A DNA stretch of 64,000 nt from Cupriavidus basilensis OR16. Its GTDB lineage: Bacteria; Pseudomonadota; Gammaproteobacteria; Burkholderiales; Burkholderiaceae. This document shows, one piece after another, positions 62,965-64,000 of the stretch. The DNA lies in assembly GCF_000243095.1 (NCBI RefSeq), contig NZ_AHJE01000058.1, positions 1 through 64,000 of the forward strand. The letters are read 5' to 3'. The position numbers and the translations under genes are program-made. The notes beneath the pieces are model-generated. The model was given only the letters and a program-made list of their open reading frames with translations, was not told where the DNA came from and searched no databases. Positions within the stretch are counted from its first letter, which is position 1, and every line of letters starts with the position of its first letter.

Positions 62965-64000
62965 ATGTTCTACCGTGAATCCGGCCAGTTCAAGACCACC
63001 TACGTCGCCGACAGCCAGATCTTCCCCATCCGCCAGGACCGCATCGGCTTTGCGGTGCTGATGGCGGTGGCCTTCGTGGTGATTCCGCTCACAGGTTCGG
63101 AGTACTGGTTCTCGGCCATCCTGATCCCGTTCCTGATCTTCGCGCTGGCCGCGCTCGGGCTCAATATCCTGACGGGCTACGCGGGCCAACTCTCGCTCGG
63201 CACGGCGGCCTTCATGGCGGTGGGTGCCTACGCGGCCTACAACTTCCAGTTGCGCATCGAGGGCCTGCCGGTGCTGCTGACCTTTATCCTCGCCGGCCTG
63301 TCGGCGGCGCTGGTGGGGGTGGCGTTCGGCCTGCCGTCGCTGCGCATCAAGGGCTTCTACCTTGCGGTGGCGACGCTGGCCGCGCAGTTCTTCGTGGTGT
63401 GGGCGCTGACCAAGTTTCCCTGGTTCTCCAACAACAGCTCATCGGGCGTGATCACCGCGCAGCAGTTGAACCTGTTCGGCATCCCCATCGATACACCGGT
63501 GAAGAAGTATCTCTTCGTGCTGATGCTGGTGACGGTGCTGGCCAGCGTGGCCAAGAACCTGGTGCGCTCCTCCACCGGGCGGGCCTGGATGTCGGTGCGC
63601 GACATGGACGTGGCGGCCGAAGTGATCGGCATTCCGCTGATGCGCACCAAGCTGCTGGCCTTTGCCGTCAGCTCGTTCTACTGCGGCGTGGCGGGCGCGC
63701 TCTATGCGTTCTGCTACCTGGGCTCGGTCGAGCCGGACGGCTTTTCGCTGGATCTGTCCTTCCGCGTGCTGTTCATGATCATCATCGGCGGCGTGGGCAG
63801 CATCCTGGGCTCGTTCCTGGGTGCGGCCTTCATCCTGCTGTTGCCGATCTTCCTGGACATCGCACTGCCGCCGCTGGCCGCGCTGCTGCACCTGCCCTTT
63901 ACCAACGCGGCGGTGTCGCATATCCAGCTGATGGTGTTCGGCGGGCTGATCATCTTCTTCCTGGTGGTGGAGCCGCATGGCCTGGCGCGGCTGTGGCAGA
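62965..64000 (+). CDS. Branched-chain-type ABC transporter permease LivM (runs off window)
   Basis: 345 codons visible, open at the right edge. It starts at ATG 62965 (MFYRESGQFKTTYVADSQIF) behind ACAGGAGAGAAAAC. Membrane segments follow, with ALGLNILTGYAGQLSLGTAAFM, LPSLRIKGFYLAVATLAAQF, MIIIGGVGSILGSFLGAAF and VEPHGLARLW, the LivM hallmarks. The binding protein and LivF ATPase of this system presumably lie beyond the window. Confidence 0.92.
   Translation, partial: MFYRESGQFKTTYVADSQIFPIRQDRIGFAVLMAVAFVVIPLTGSEYWFSAILIPFLIFALAALGLNILTGYAGQLSLGTAAFMAVGAYAAYNFQLRIEGLPVLLTFILAGLSAALVGVAFGLPSLRIKGFYLAVATLAAQFFVVWALTKFPWFSNNSSSGVITAQQLNLFGIPIDTPVKKYLFVLMLVTVLASVAKNLVRSSTGRAWMSVRDMDVAAEVIGIPLMRTKLLAFAVSSFYCGVAGALYAFCYLGSVEPDGFSLDLSFRVLFMIIIGGVGSILGSFLGAAFILLLPIFLDIALPPLAALLHLPFTNAAVSHIQLMVFGGLIIFFLVVEPHGLARLWQ

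Overview
The window is GC-rich, gene-dense chromosomal DNA. Gene content and order (cca, a midA-type methyltransferase, a pteridine-reductase-like SDR, folB, ttcA, glmU, glmS; fused IcmF; many Bug/TTT binding proteins) suggest a Cupriavidus/Ralstonia-type betaproteobacterium (Burkholderiales), most likely Cupriavidus. This placement is inferred from gene content; no search was run.

Region 1 (1-14.4 kb) is housekeeping: a dispersed-repeat fragment at the left edge, 5-formyl-THF cyclo-ligase, lytic transglycosylase slt, an NDUFA9-like dehydrogenase, a GST, tRNA CCA transferase, a DUF2905 protein, MidA-like methyltransferase, the SDR/folB pair, ttcA, a DUF6279 lipoprotein, and glmU/glmS for UDP-GlcNAc supply. 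Region 2 (14.4-24.3 kb) is signalling: a 7TM-DISM histidine kinase with its response regulator, an HDOD protein beside a PAS-GGDEF-EAL protein, then a thioesterase, tRNA-Cys, a GNAT and a fused NMN adenylyltransferase/Nudix enzyme. Region 3 (24.3-34.2 kb) holds a Liv-type ABC importer whose permease and both ATPases are fused in one polypeptide (LivM-LivG-LivF), divergent from a polysaccharide-deacetylase-like hydrolase/GntR/flavin-reductase operon, then chromate transporter ChrA and a LysR regulator.

Region 4 (34.4-41.5 kb) looks like an accessory catabolic island: Bug binding protein, LeuC-like and LeuD-like dehydratase subunits, a fluoroacetate-dehalogenase-like hydrolase, a TetR regulator with an evident operator, a second Bug protein and a creatinase-like M24 protein. 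Region 5 (41.7-53 kb) has a second PAS-GGDEF-EAL protein, a PagL-type lipid A deacylase, two MocR-type regulators with visible repeated sites (one facing a beta-alanine/omega-amino-acid transaminase plus mmsA operon), an amino acid permease and a DUF2917 protein. An intergenic repeat cluster at 49.3-49.55 kb matches the left edge of the window. Region 6 (53.3-64 kb) is acyl-CoA metabolism: fused isobutyryl-CoA mutase IcmF, a HIT protein, 3-hydroxybutyryl-CoA dehydrogenase, a Crp/Fnr regulator with a divergent palindrome, an acyl-CoA synthetase and a second Liv transporter running off the right edge.

A striking property is that small indels break slt, midA, glmU (twice), a response regulator, the HDOD gene, livMGF and livH, and probably DUF2905 and tRNA-Cys. 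All lie between 1.5 and 27.6 kb; I found none from 27.8 to 64 kb. Several are in homopolymers and glmU is normally essential, so base-level sequence error in the left part is the simplest explanation.
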